DNA of 64,000 bases from Vitis vinifera (lineage: Eukaryota; Streptophyta; Magnoliopsida; Vitales; Vitaceae). The stretch covers positions 1,653,001 to 1,717,000 of the forward strand of contig NC_081807.1 in the NCBI RefSeq assembly GCF_030704535.1, given 5' to 3'. The position numbers and the translations under genes are program-made. Each line of letters starts with the position of its first letter. Positions within the stretch are counted from its first letter, which is position 1. This document shows, in pieces, positions 12,775 to 29,033 of this stretch. The notes under the pieces were generated by a model. That model did no database searches and was not told the DNA's origin. It worked only from the letters and a program-made list of their open reading frames with translations.

Positions 12775-15104
12775 TCAGAATATTATTGTAAATGGCAAAG
12801 CATATAGATCAGCCTTGGGCAAGTACCTGGCATATGGATATAGGGTGGAGCTCCCATGACGTAAGTCATCACTGATAGGTTTAGACCACTCAGTTGTGTT
12901 CTTTTGGACTGACCTTGTCTCGAAGAGCCACTCTTGATCATCAAATTCAGTATGCTCACTCAGCTGTGGATCTGGAACCCAATTCTCAAGTAGCTCTCTG
13001 AGCTGCGATTCATGCAGTGAGTGACTTTCAGTGATACAAGTCATCGGAACAGTTTCAGTGGCCCCCTCATTGGTGGCTCTCTGAGAGGCAGAATGGCACA
13101 GCATCCAGCCAGGTCTAGGATCCATCCCTTGGGCAACATATTCGCACAGGCCTGAAGTGGGAAAGATATGAACTTTGTCAGGTGTAGCATCCATTTCAAA
13201 CTTCTCCATCCTGTTGGGAGTGGTTTGTACTTTTGGATCCATATGCTTTTGTGGCAGAAATTCAGTCCAGATAATGTTTCCTGGAACAATAACAAAGAGG
13301 CAAGATTTTATCATCCGCAAGAAGATTAAAAGGAAAAAGAAAAAAGACCTGAAAATTGCAGCCAATTTCAAAGAGAAAGAGCAAACATGGTAACCATCAT
13401 CATGGAGCTTATGGCAGCAACAGGGAAATGAGCAGGGCTTTCTTCTGTTGAAGTTCTCGCCATTGTAAAAAGAATGACCAAGGCTTTCAGAAACAATGTG
13501 CTGCTCCAGCTCTTCACTGAGGTTGAAGTTCTCCAATTTTTGGGGTTCATACTCCCTTTTCTTTTGGTGGTCACTTTTTTCCCAATCAATTGCATTCCAA
13601 CCACTCCAATTCCTCTTATCAGAACTCTGCTCTTTCTTCTTGATCTTTCTCTTTTCTCTTGTTTTTTCCTTCTTCTTCTTCCTCTGCTTCCTTTTCTCTT
13701 TCTTCCTTTCCTTCTCAGCTGCTGCCCATTCTCTCTTGACCTTTGAAGTGCAGGGATAAAATATCATACAAAAACCAAAGTATGCAATATCAAAAACTAA
13801 TAGAAAGAAGAAAGCTTGAAATGCAGCTTCTTTGCATGTTCACTAGCTCGGCATTTGAAGAAGTTGGTAATAGAATGGCAGACCAATCTCTTTGACATGA
13901 GTACTACTTAGCATGATTTCCTAGATGAGAAAATTAAAAATGACATGGTTCAAAGTCATTGATTGACTGCCTTAAAACTGATAAACTACGCATTAAGCTT
14001 TTCCAGAAGGAACCAGGCTCTTCCATTTACACACAGGTCTTCCTTTATGCGAATCAAAGTTTTGCCTTAAAATATAAAAACTTTGAAAACCTGCATTCAA
14101 CATCTCTTCCAGCAACCAGTAATGATATGTAAGCTGGTAGATGGGAAACATTTTCCTTCGACATAAATTTTCTCCAGTTCCCTTCATATGCTAATTCCAA
14201 ACAGAAGATTCCATTTATAGGATGGCACACTGACACCAATACGACAAAGTAGAAATTTTTATTAAACATGTTTTCAATGCAGCCAAATCATAACAAAAAT
14301 AAAGACAAAAATTTATTGCTATGAGAAACAGGTAGATGTCAAACTATGTTCTGGAATAGACCCCTCACACAGGAAGTGCTGACAGATGATTATTCATTTT
14401 TAGCATGTTGCTGAAGGAATTGAAAAGCATTTATACAGAAAACTCATAATTTGATCAGAAAATAGACCATCCATGGTATCCCCTTCTGGCAAGGCACATC
14501 TAACAGATACCCTGTTCAACCGCATCTCAACAGTCAATTTCTTAGGTGGGAGGAACAATGATCCAAAAACTAAAGTGGGAATTTTCGAGAAATTTTACAG
14601 CTTAAATCCAAGGAAGATTTCTCCAAGGAGGGTGTCACTAACTACAAACAATATAACAATAACTCATCTAAGATGGCCAGGCCATTTATGACAAAGCAAT
14701 GACTATATAAGGAGTGATTTGATTCAAGGAGATCAGAAAAGCATGATGCTCGATGATTGGATAAGGATAAAACTCTGAACAGGGATTTCCCCTTTTTCAC
14801 AATACCAAAAACTATACCTCAAAAATTTGTGACCTAAAAGCTTCAAAATCAACCTACCCATTTGAGAAATCTCTTCACAAAAACCCAAAACAACACACAA
14901 AAGAATCGGAGTCGTCTCTTTACACTCCCATTCAACATCATACATACAATGAGACAGTACCACCCACTAAAACCAACATTCAAGAATTGAAATCAACAGT
15001 GCATGAAATGATCAACCAACCTTAATCACCAACTCCACTAAGGCCTCGCCACAAACACCTTTCCACACATACCCCAATGGAGGGTATGGACTGCATCTAG
15101 ACAT
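12775..15104 (-). CDS. Lysine-rich plant protein of the 'myb-like protein X' family
   Basis: Minus-strand exons 15104-15021, 13740-13395 and 13280-12775 give 311 residues. The start MSRCSPYPPLGY matches the family opening I remember (MSRCFPYPPPGY). Residues about 29-60 are a highly basic Lys/Glu run likely to form a charged helix. The C-terminal block has ELLENWVPDP, FDDQEWLFET, HGSSTLYP and ends YLPKADLYALPFTIIF, which is the family's conserved tail. The function is unknown. Basic composition and absence of a signal peptide suggest a nuclear protein (inference). Intron 1 is 1280 nt. Intron 2 (13394-13281, 114 nt) is a multiple of three, free of stops and hydrophobic when read through, so it was treated as spliced only because the spliced join KLHDDGNIIW fits the family. 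An upstream in-frame Met exists at 15341, but family conservation begins at MSRC. Confidence 0.82.
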
Positions 15105-17900
15105 ATTTGATAGAGGGGACCAACATAAAACCACTATGATATGATCAAACTCTCTTGGGACAAAAACCAAACACCAAACTGGCATTAACCCACATATTTC
15201 TTCTAAAAATAAGTCCAAAAAATAAGTCACCAAGATGTTACAATCTTCAACTATGAATAGACTGTGAACAGTTCTATCAAAACCCTTAATCATTTGATTA
15301 ATCAGTACTGAAAAAACCCAAACCCAGATGACTATAAACATGTTTTATTGAGGAAAATGTACAGAAAGTGTGTGTTTGGAGAATTCTAGAGAGAGCAAAA
15401 ATATGCGTTTGGCATAGAAGTATGATGTGTGGGGGTTGTACTTCATAACGGTTAGCTTCCCGCGTTTTCTTTTTCCATTCTGACCCCTTTGCCCCTGGTC
15501 GTTATCCATATTCTCACAAGTTACCACGGATGTTTACAGCTTGGCAGTTTCTGTGGGAATGGAATACATTATTTGGCCACGATGGCTTTTGAAGTGATTG
15601 GAGCAAAGTCAACAGGTGTGACAGAAAAATGGAAATAATTTTCTAGAAATTAATAATAAATATTTTAATTATTAGATTAAAATAAATAAATAAAATAATA
15701 AATTTTATTAATTTTACTACTAAATGTATCAAAATGATTTGGTCATATTATTGTGTGATTGGATGGGTAACTTTCAATTAAAAGAGACAGAATTATGATA
15801 ATATTGGAAATAAGTGAGAAAATTAATATTTTGTGTGGTATATAATAAATTGAAAAATTATTTGGAATTATAATTATGATTTAGTTTGACTATTGTAACA
15901 TCTATCAAGTTCATGCATGTGGCCTTTCCACAAATATTTAATATGAAAAATATTCTAAATAAATTTGAATAAAATATTAAAATTAAATTTATTCCATGCA
16001 TGCATTTCAAAAATTCAACTAACTTATGATTCAATAAATTTCATATGACCCCAAAATATGAATTTTTCAATTTTTATTAAAAAATTTTATCCTTACTAGA
16101 ATTATTTTAAAAAATTCCCTCTTTTTTTTCAAAATTTTAATATTAAAAACAAAAATTTTAAAACAATAACATATCCTTTTTACTATTAATTAATTAATAA
16201 TTACAATAATAAATATTTATTTTTCATTAAAAATGGGCATATTCTCATCATAAACATTCAAGATTTAATATCTAGCCTTCAAATCCGGCTTGCACTGGCC
16301 CACCATCTCATCGCCTTTGGCTTCTAAATCCAACGGTGGATAAGGATATACACTTTAAGCTATAAGCCTATAAACACCTCGATGCCCAAGGATCCGCCGC
16401 CAAAATAATCCAGTGCTGTCGGTTGCACCATACCTTGCTATCACGCGTCATATTTTTTCTTTTTAATCCTAATCAATGATTAAAATATAATTTCTGCACA
16501 TAGATAACTTGATTTTATGGTAAAATAAAAATTGATAAAAGCTCATAAAAATATTAAAAAATACCTTTAAAACGATGATAATTAATGAAGTGGGCCTTAA
16601 CGCGACGAACAAGAATAGGACTTGGATTAACTCTAGGCCTAACGATAAAGACATTTGAGTTTAAGTCAATACAGCTTAAAAAAAGTGTTGACATGACATT
16701 GAAATATCGATATATCATTAATACTTCGATAAAGAATAAGGAAAAAAAAAATCAAAATTTCATGTGAACAAAATTTCCACATACTTATCATTTCAAAACT
16801 ATGCAAAACTTGAATAATATTTCTCCGATATATCACGACATTTCAATCATTGACCCTAATAATACTTTTTAATATATAATCATATTTTTTATAATTTTAT
16901 AGTGCTCTTATTTTATATCAATTTGGTTTGAGTGAGATTAGATATAAACATTTAATAATAATATAAAAATGTTATTTAATGGTAAGATTTTTTTTAACTT
17001 CAATAGTATTTTGGTAAATCAATCAAATTTTAGTAATCATGTTTTTATTTTAAACATATTTAAATGATATTATTGCACATCTATATACCATAATTCATTT
17101 TGATATCAATTTTTCACTTTTTTTGTGTTCAAGTGAAGTTAAAAATAGGTAAATGTTTTGATACGAGGTTTAAAAAAGTGTGATTAGTCGAATTAATATG
17201 ATTAATTTATATTAGAATCAAAATCAAATTGACCTGTTAGTAATGAAAAACTTGAACTAATTTTGGTTTGCTTTGAAATAATATTTTAGATACGAGTTAA
17301 TTCAAGTCTTAAATCCAATTTTTTAAATATAATTAATACTATTTTTTAATGTTTAATTAAAAGTGAGTTTGAGAGTAATTTAAAAAAACGTTTTTAATAT
17401 TTTTGACACTTAAATAATTTTTTTTTTAAGTATTATATATATATTAAAGACGTTTTTTAGGATCTTACTGAAAGGATTATGAGAATTACTTTAAAATATT
17501 TATACGGATCTTTATATATTAAAAAAATAAAAAAGCTAAAAGTCAAACACACGGAAATAGATTTTCAAAATTCTTATCTAAATCAATTTTTATAATCATT
17601 CCAAATCAAGTCGATTTGATGATAAGAGTTTACATCCCTACAAAAGTGCTTTTCATAATTTACATGGTTTTTGTCGGCTTTTTTATTTTCTTACAACCCT
17701 AGAGACTTGATATGGTATTCGTAAGTCATATTTGTACCAAATTATTCACGCTAATCACTTGATCCACCCCCGATTAAGATATGATAAATTTGATTTACCC
17801 ATTCAATGGTCATAATTGCAAGTTGTAGAGGGCTATCACAGTCACCTGCAGCACTCGATAATTCCAATTTTTTTTAATTTGCAAACCAGTCCCTTGATTA
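15105..17900. other. Spacer between divergent genes
   Basis: Between the head of the lysine-rich gene and the bZIP promoter. About 15105-15540 is likely the 5' UTR and promoter of the minus-strand gene. From 15640 the sequence is very AT-rich apart from the island at 16270-16450. No coding exon is supported. Confidence 0.5.
16270..16450. other. GC-rich island resembling a core promoter, no gene attached
   Basis: A sharply bounded 180-bp block in AT-rich DNA. It contains CCAACGGTGGATAAGG, a TATAAAC at about 16369 preceded by TAAGCTATAAGCC, and GCCGCCAAAA. The only plus-strand ATG just downstream opens eight codons. It may be a relic promoter, an enhancer or a distal element of a neighbour. 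I cannot assign it. Confidence 0.3.
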
Positions 17901-17902
17901 CG

Positions 17903-18571
17903 TATAAATTAAGAGCGAAGACAGACTGATTTCTTTTGTGGAATCTCTGAACACGACTGAACCAATGGCTCTCTCCTGGTACGTCCACTTTCTAGGGTTT
18001 CAAATTTCCATTGAACTGCACTCTTTCCCATTACTTTCCAACCAATCCTCTTCATTCTTTTAGGGTTACAAAGTTGTGGTTTTCATCATTTCTGTTTTCA
18101 TTCTCCATTTGGACCTTAGTGACAACAGTTATTTTCATTATCTAATTATTTGAATGGGGGAGTTTGGATTATTTTTCCCCTTTGTTTTATTATTTGATTG
18201 AATTCTTAGTTTGTTACTTGTCTGTTTTTACTAGCTCATTTGGGTTTTGAAGTCGGGAAAGTGATCTTGTATGTAGACGCATAATTGACGGTTTTGGTTT
18301 GATTGATTGGTTCGGAAACCCATTTGGGAATCCCATTTTTGCTTCTGTTCGCAACCACAATTTTCGATCTGGATTATGCTTTTTTTGCTTATCTTCGTCT
18401 CTGTTTTCCAGGGTTTTGTGGATTTTCCAAGACACCCCAGTTCTAGTATACTAAGATCCATCGAGACTTGTTTACTCCATCGATTCTCATCGAGAATTGA
18501 TAGCAAAATTCATCTGGGTTGATTTCAGGATCACAAATTGATCACTCTGTTACTTGATTTTGTGGTTCTGA
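17903..18571 (+). promoter_or_regulatory. bZIP core promoter, 5' UTR and 5' UTR intron
   Basis: TATAAAT at 17903-17909 places the transcription start near 17935. A first non-coding exon would end at 17978 (CTCTCCTG before GTACG) and a second start at 18529 after TTGATTTCAG, giving a 550-nt 5' UTR intron. An ATG at 17965 opens an upstream reading frame that, after splicing, reads MALSWITN and stops before the main start. The exon boundaries are inferred from splice signals only. Confidence 0.55.
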
Positions 18572-19372
18572 ATGGCCATGGACGACGGAGAACTTGACTT
18601 TTCAAACCAAGATGTATTTTCGAGTCCAAATATGGCGGACCTTCCTAGCAGTTGCTCTATGGATAGCTTTTTTGATGAAATTCTGAAGGATACTCATGCT
18701 TGCACTCATACTCATACATGTAATCCACCCGGGCCTGATTTTTCACATACACACACTTGTTTTCATGTTCACACCAAAATCGTACCGGCTCCAGCTGAGG
18801 ACAACATAGCGACGGATGATACAGCAGAGTCTGCAGAGAAGAAATCAAAGAAACGCCCATTGGGCAATAGGGAAGCAGTTCGAAAGTATCGGGAGAAGAA
18901 GAAGGCTCGGGCCGCATCCTTGGAGGATGAGGTTGTGAGATTGAGGTCTCTGAATCAGCAGTTGTTGAAGAGGTTGCAGGGGCAGGCTGCATTGGAGGCA
19001 GAGGTTGCAAGGCTCAAGTGCTTGCTTGTGGATATCAGGGGAAGGATTGAAGGAGAGATTGGATCATTTCCTTATCAGAAATCAGCCAAGAGTGGGGACG
19101 GATATCCAAACATGGTCAATCAAAGCTTGTCTGGGGCTTTTGTGATGAACCCATGTAACCTGCAGTGTGATGATCAGGTTTATTGCCTTCATCCAGGGGT
19201 GGAAGCCAAAAATGGGGAAGCTGCAGGTTTAAATGGTCAAGGATTTAACGGTTGTGATTTTGAGAATATACCGTGTGTGGGGAATCCAAGCGCTGCACTA
19301 AAGGAGCTTCCTGGTTGTGGAGTTGGGAATGGGATAACCGCCAATTCTTCCATCCCAAATAAGAGAAGGTGA
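18572..19372 (+). CDS. bZIP19/23-like: Group F bZIP transcription factor, zinc-deficiency regulator (bZIP19/23 type)
   Basis: One coding exon, 266 residues. Residues about 42-68 are the Cys/His-rich zinc-sensing motif in two halves, ACTHTHTC and SHTHTCFHVHT. In Arabidopsis bZIP19 and bZIP23 this motif binds zinc and switches off activation of ZIP transporter and nicotianamine synthase genes, so low zinc turns the factor on. The basic region (about 91-113) has the NREAVRKYREKKKAR core with the N-x7-R spacing. A leucine zipper follows, about 117-152. The C-terminal part is low in motifs. The protein is nuclear and dimeric by family knowledge, binding the ZDRE palindrome. The ATG at 18572 is in good context; ATG 18578 would shorten it by two residues. 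The stop overlaps a GT donor (AAG then GTGAAA at 19369) that could splice to 21265. Confidence 0.93.
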   Translation: MAMDDGELDFSNQDVFSSPNMADLPSSCSMDSFFDEILKDTHACTHTHTCNPPGPDFSHTHTCFHVHTKIVPAPAEDNIATDDTAESAEKKSKKRPLGNREAVRKYREKKKARAASLEDEVVRLRSLNQQLLKRLQGQAALEAEVARLKCLLVDIRGRIEGEIGSFPYQKSAKSGDGYPNMVNQSLSGAFVMNPCNLQCDDQVYCLHPGVEAKNGEAAGLNGQGFNGCDFENIPCVGNPSAALKELPGCGVGNGITANSSIPNKRR

Positions 19373-22300
19373 AACCTGAGTGCCTTTTTCACTTTTCCCC
19401 CTTCCTTGGGCTTATTATCCATTTGAATTAGTATAATTGAGTTTGTTTAAGTTAACTATGCATAACGCAATTTAGTTGATAAGTTTCTTCATCTTTGCCA
19501 TGGATACTCGATGACTTTCTTATATTTCTTGGAGACTTTTTCTCACCTCACTCTCTAATTAGTTTGGAAACAGGTCAAATGAGTGACTGATAATCTTAAA
19601 ACAGATGGTTGTGTACTTCAAAACACTTTTTCAACCTTGTTAGTTGTTTGGTGCAAATTTGGGTGGCAAGGCAAATGATTATGGCTGATATAGAATATAT
19701 TGCATCATGAGCCAACTTTGCTTGGGCTTTTGATAACAGCAATTTCCTAATTAGTGACTCATCTTAAACAGAATTATTGCAACTTTTCCAGCTTGTGTCA
19801 ATCATTCTCTTTCAATTCAAACCTATCTTTGCTGTAACCTTGCAGTCAATTTATGGGGTGTCTAAGATAACTTTATGTTATTGTCAAGTGCATAGTCTTT
19901 CTTAGAATACGTTTTATGGTCATTGCCTGTGGTATATATATCATCTTTATTCTTATACTGTCAAATTTGTGTTGGTGGTGTTCTGTAATATCAAGAGTGT
20001 TTTAATTTAAGGTAGCCTGTATTAGATGCCATGTTTTAAGTATTACTAGCTAAAATGTTATTTGATTTTAAACGAATAGCTTATGTTCAGCCAACAAATG
20101 TTTCTGTTACTTAATATCCTTAAATCCTTAAAAATTACTTCAAAAATTTTACCTTATAGGTTGTTTACCTTATATCCTTAAAAACTACTTTAAAATTTTT
20201 TTAAATTTGAGGTAGTGAAATTTTTTTAATACTTAAATATTTTTAAACATTTTTTTAAAAATCATTACCTTTTTTATGTAAATCTTTAAGAATTTTTACA
20301 TTTGACATAGGAGTTATTAATATTTCCTGATTTTAAAAAACACAAAGTGTATCCAAATGGACACTTAGACTCTATTTGAAAACTGTTCTTGAAAACAGTT
20401 TTCTGTTCCTTAGAATAAAAAACAATTTTCTAACTCAGAAAACACATTTGGCAAACAATTTTCTAATAATTTGTTCTAAAAACAAGCTGTTTTTGAAAAC
20501 AAATTTTAGGTGTTTTCAGTTATTTTTTTATGGTTTCTAAGCAACAATTGAAAATATGAAGAACACTTTAAAAAACTTTAGCGTTGTTCATAAACTCATG
20601 GTACTTTCATTGAGAATGGCCCCCAAAAAACTATTTTTCATATTTGACTTCCCAAAAAGAGTTTTGTTTTTTAAAACAACTGGGAACTGTTTTTAAGAAC
20701 TATTCTCAAAAACTGTGTTTGAAAACTTTTGCAAACAGGCCCTTAATTTTTCGTTATGGTTTTTCTTTTCTGCTGATTTTCTCTCTCCCATATAGGAGTG
20801 GCACTTCCTGGGCACATCATTTGCTGTCCTCAAGCTGCATTCCTCTCTCATTTGTCCTATCAAAAAGCAAGAAAATGTTTGATCTAGATGAGCATTTACT
20901 ATATTATTCTTCATAAGGTGCCTGGTGATTGATCTGGATAGGCATTTACAATATTGTTCTCCATGAAGTGCTAAGCAATTGACCAGTAGCAGTAATCATG
21001 TGAATGAACATATTGAAGTGGTTCTTTAGTATGTATATAAGGTAATTGCTTTTGGATAAAATGAATTGACTTGTCAAAATAAAAAGAGCAGCACCAGCAA
21101 CAACAATAGTAAGATGGACTGTATTTTCTATGTTCCCTTCTTTTTTTCCTATAAATAAGCTTTAGTCTTGTGTATATGACAGACTTGAATATAACTCTAT
21201 TGCATCTACAACTTATTCCTTGTCGGCTTTTTCTGACTCATTATCATTGTGTTTATTTTATTAGGAGAGGATCGGGCAGCAACAGCTAGTTGAAAAGCAA
21301 AAAATATGGATGTCTTCTGATCTTAAGGCTGTATATTGCCTTCCAATAAGTAGTTTTATGGAACTGCAGTGTCACCTTCCCCTTAGGTAGGTCATTTTGT
21401 GTTATTTCATTTGTTCTTCTTTTTCTCTTTCTTATGGCAGTTGCTGACTTCTCTATTTGGATTTGAGCTCCACGCTATATGGATGTGCTCCTGTTGTAGT
21501 TTGTTACTTTGTTTTGTTATGGTCTTTAGTCCTTGTTTAGTGGAATGTTCTGTAAAGTGGAAAGTGGAAAGTTTAATGGGTATGTAGCTAGAGGACTAAT
21601 GACCAGAGACCAACCTGTTGGTTTTCTATGATGCCCAAATTCCTTTTCAATCTCAGCCTTCTTAAACCTTACAATGGCATATAATTGTCTGATGTATCAG
21701 TTTGCTGTGTTTCTCTTGGATTTTTCAGTTCTTAAATCAGTTTTTCTTTCTTTCTGAGCCATATGAATTCTTTATTGCTCAATTACAGAACAGAACTTAG
21801 GGAAGGTGGGATGTTTTACGTCTCCCCACTATGAGCCGTGAACAGGTGAGTTGCGAACCTCAATTCCTGAGATCCAAACTCCAGATTTGTTTTTGCGATG
21901 GGTGAATTGAACTCAAAATGGTTCTTTCATTTTTGTATTGGAAAATCTCCATCAGGCAGCATTGTGTCTGTGGACAGAAGATTTTGCAAATAAATCATGT
22001 GGTTTCTCCTAGTCGTGACAGATAAGTGGTTTAACTGCATGGCATGTTTGTGTGTGATTGGTGCACCCAGCCAAAAGGATGATGTGCCCTCACCTCCCAT
22101 CACTGGGATGAAAATGAAGATGGCAAGATAAGGGGATTCATTTTGGCTTTCAACTTTCACCCTTGCCCAGGCTCCTACATACCCAACAGAATGTGTTCCA
22201 ACAGGCTGCTTATCAAGATGAGTTTCTTTCCAAATCTAGTCTCCAAATTCTGCTCAACTTTCCAATTATATTGATTGATTTCTTAATTCTTATCAATGAC

Positions 22301-22397
22301 AATAGGCGAAACAAATTATCTTTTAAAAATTCAATGATAATGATGAATTTCAAACTATAACACTCCAGATCATGATGGCAACACTAATTTTCCCATG
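19373..22397. other. bZIP downstream region with a possible alternative last exon
   Basis: No independent gene is supported. If the donor at 19369 splices to the acceptor before 21265 (TTTTATTAG), the protein tail becomes KRRRGSGSNS with the stop at 21287-21289, and the mRNA continues beyond. Otherwise the first 100-200 bp are 3' UTR. A Tourist-like MITE sits at 20368-20742. The rest is moderately AT-rich intron-like or spacer sequence, with moderately higher GC at 21780-22160 but no domain. Confidence 0.45.
20368..20742. mobile_element. Tourist-like MITE (PIF/Harbinger type), decayed
   Basis: A 375-bp AT-rich element flanked by TTA on both sides (20365-20367 and 20743-20745). The termini are imperfect inverted repeats: GACTCTATTTGAAAAC at the left against GGGCCTGTTTGCAAAA read inward from the right. 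TTA target duplication and the GGGxCTGTTTGG-like terminus are the hallmarks of this family. No transposase. It lies in the possible last intron of the bZIP transcript. Confidence 0.7.
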
Positions 22398-22690
22398 TTA
22401 GCCAATAGATGCCTTCAGCCCATCAACCCCTCTAAAATCCTTGAGGGCCTCCCACCTCCAGCTTTGAATCATCTCCTGGCAAGCTTATATCAGGGCAAAA
22501 AGAGTATCCCATAAATCTTTTGGGTGAAGAACAACAATTTGAGAAGCTTCAATATTCCCAAGCCAAGCCTCCATAGCAGTGCCTAAACCTGAATCACATT
22601 CGCTGCTGCTATTGCCTCTCTATTGAGTTTCACCCACTTCTCAGTAAGGCTCTTCCATTTGACCATGGCAAAATCTCCTCTGAACCTTTT
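22398..22690 (-). pseudogene. Broken coding remnant of an unidentified gene
   Basis: On the minus strand two neighbouring frames look protein-coding. One reads MVKWKSLTEKWVKLNREAI (from about 22667 down). The next frame continues SECDSGLGTAMEAWLGN, EASQIVVLHPKDLWDTLFAL, an in-frame TAA, then ACQEMIQSWRWEALKDFR and VDGLKASIG before a stop at 22400-22398. So at least one frameshift and one internal stop break it. The amphipathic, Trp-rich composition is unlike the chance frames nearby. I do not recognise the family. It lies just beyond the 3' end of the MSI gene and could be a retro-copied or duplicated exon fragment. Confidence 0.45.
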
Positions 22691-22933
22691 TTTGGTTCAA
22701 GCTCCTGACTTGTTTCGACAAAACAGAGATTTTGCATACAATCAGCACTCATGTTAACCTAATCGAGAACTTTCTTATAACAGAGCTTACAGCAGAAATT
22801 CACACATGTTCAAAGGTAAAACTAAGCAACAATTTTCTTAGATGAAAGTCAGTAATTGGTTTCTGACAAAAACATAATTACAGCCTCTATCAAATTCTGA
22901 CTCATAAAATGGCGAGAATGTCTTTTAATTCAT
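22691..22933 (-). other. Probable 3' UTR of the MSI2/3-like gene
   Basis: This lies immediately after the MSI stop codon on the minus strand. It has no open frame of interest. The transcript end cannot be fixed. Confidence 0.4.
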
Positions 22934-28817
<5,884 letters not shown>

Positions 28818-28823
28818 CGCTCT

Positions 28824-28925
28824 CCCTCTGCAATTTCTGGTTTTCCCCCGCCAAAATCTGGTTTTTTCCCGCCAAGGGTACGGAGCTCTAAGGTGAGGGA
28901 GGGATGTTCTGAAATATTTATAGGG
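28824..28925 (-). promoter_or_regulatory. Core promoter and leader of the MSI2/3-like gene with E2F site
   Basis: TATAAATA lies on the minus strand at 28922-28915, about 100 bp before the ATG. The leader contains TTTCCCGCC (plus strand 28865-28873), a full match to the E2F consensus WTTSSCSS, and a second weaker TTTCCCCCGCC at about 28842-28852. E2F control fits a replication-linked histone chaperone (inference). Confidence 0.6.
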
Positions 28926-29002
28926 TGTGGAGTTGGGCTTAGTGGAAAGAATAAACAAAAGCCCAATATGTAGGAAGCCCATTAAACCTTTTTGTTAAAA
29001 AA

Positions 29003-29033
<31 letters not shown>

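Noticed and set aside
13281-13394. First guess of a 68-nt intron, GTCTTTTTT to CCAG, in the lysine-rich gene
   Set aside because: That excision shifts the frame. The 114-nt intron starting GTTACC keeps phase and gives the family-like join KLHDDGNIIW.
28818-28982. Longer MSI start at 28982 ([12 protein letters not shown])
   Set aside because: It lies upstream of the TATA box and has no counterpart in the family; the conserved start is [10 protein letters not shown] at 28817.
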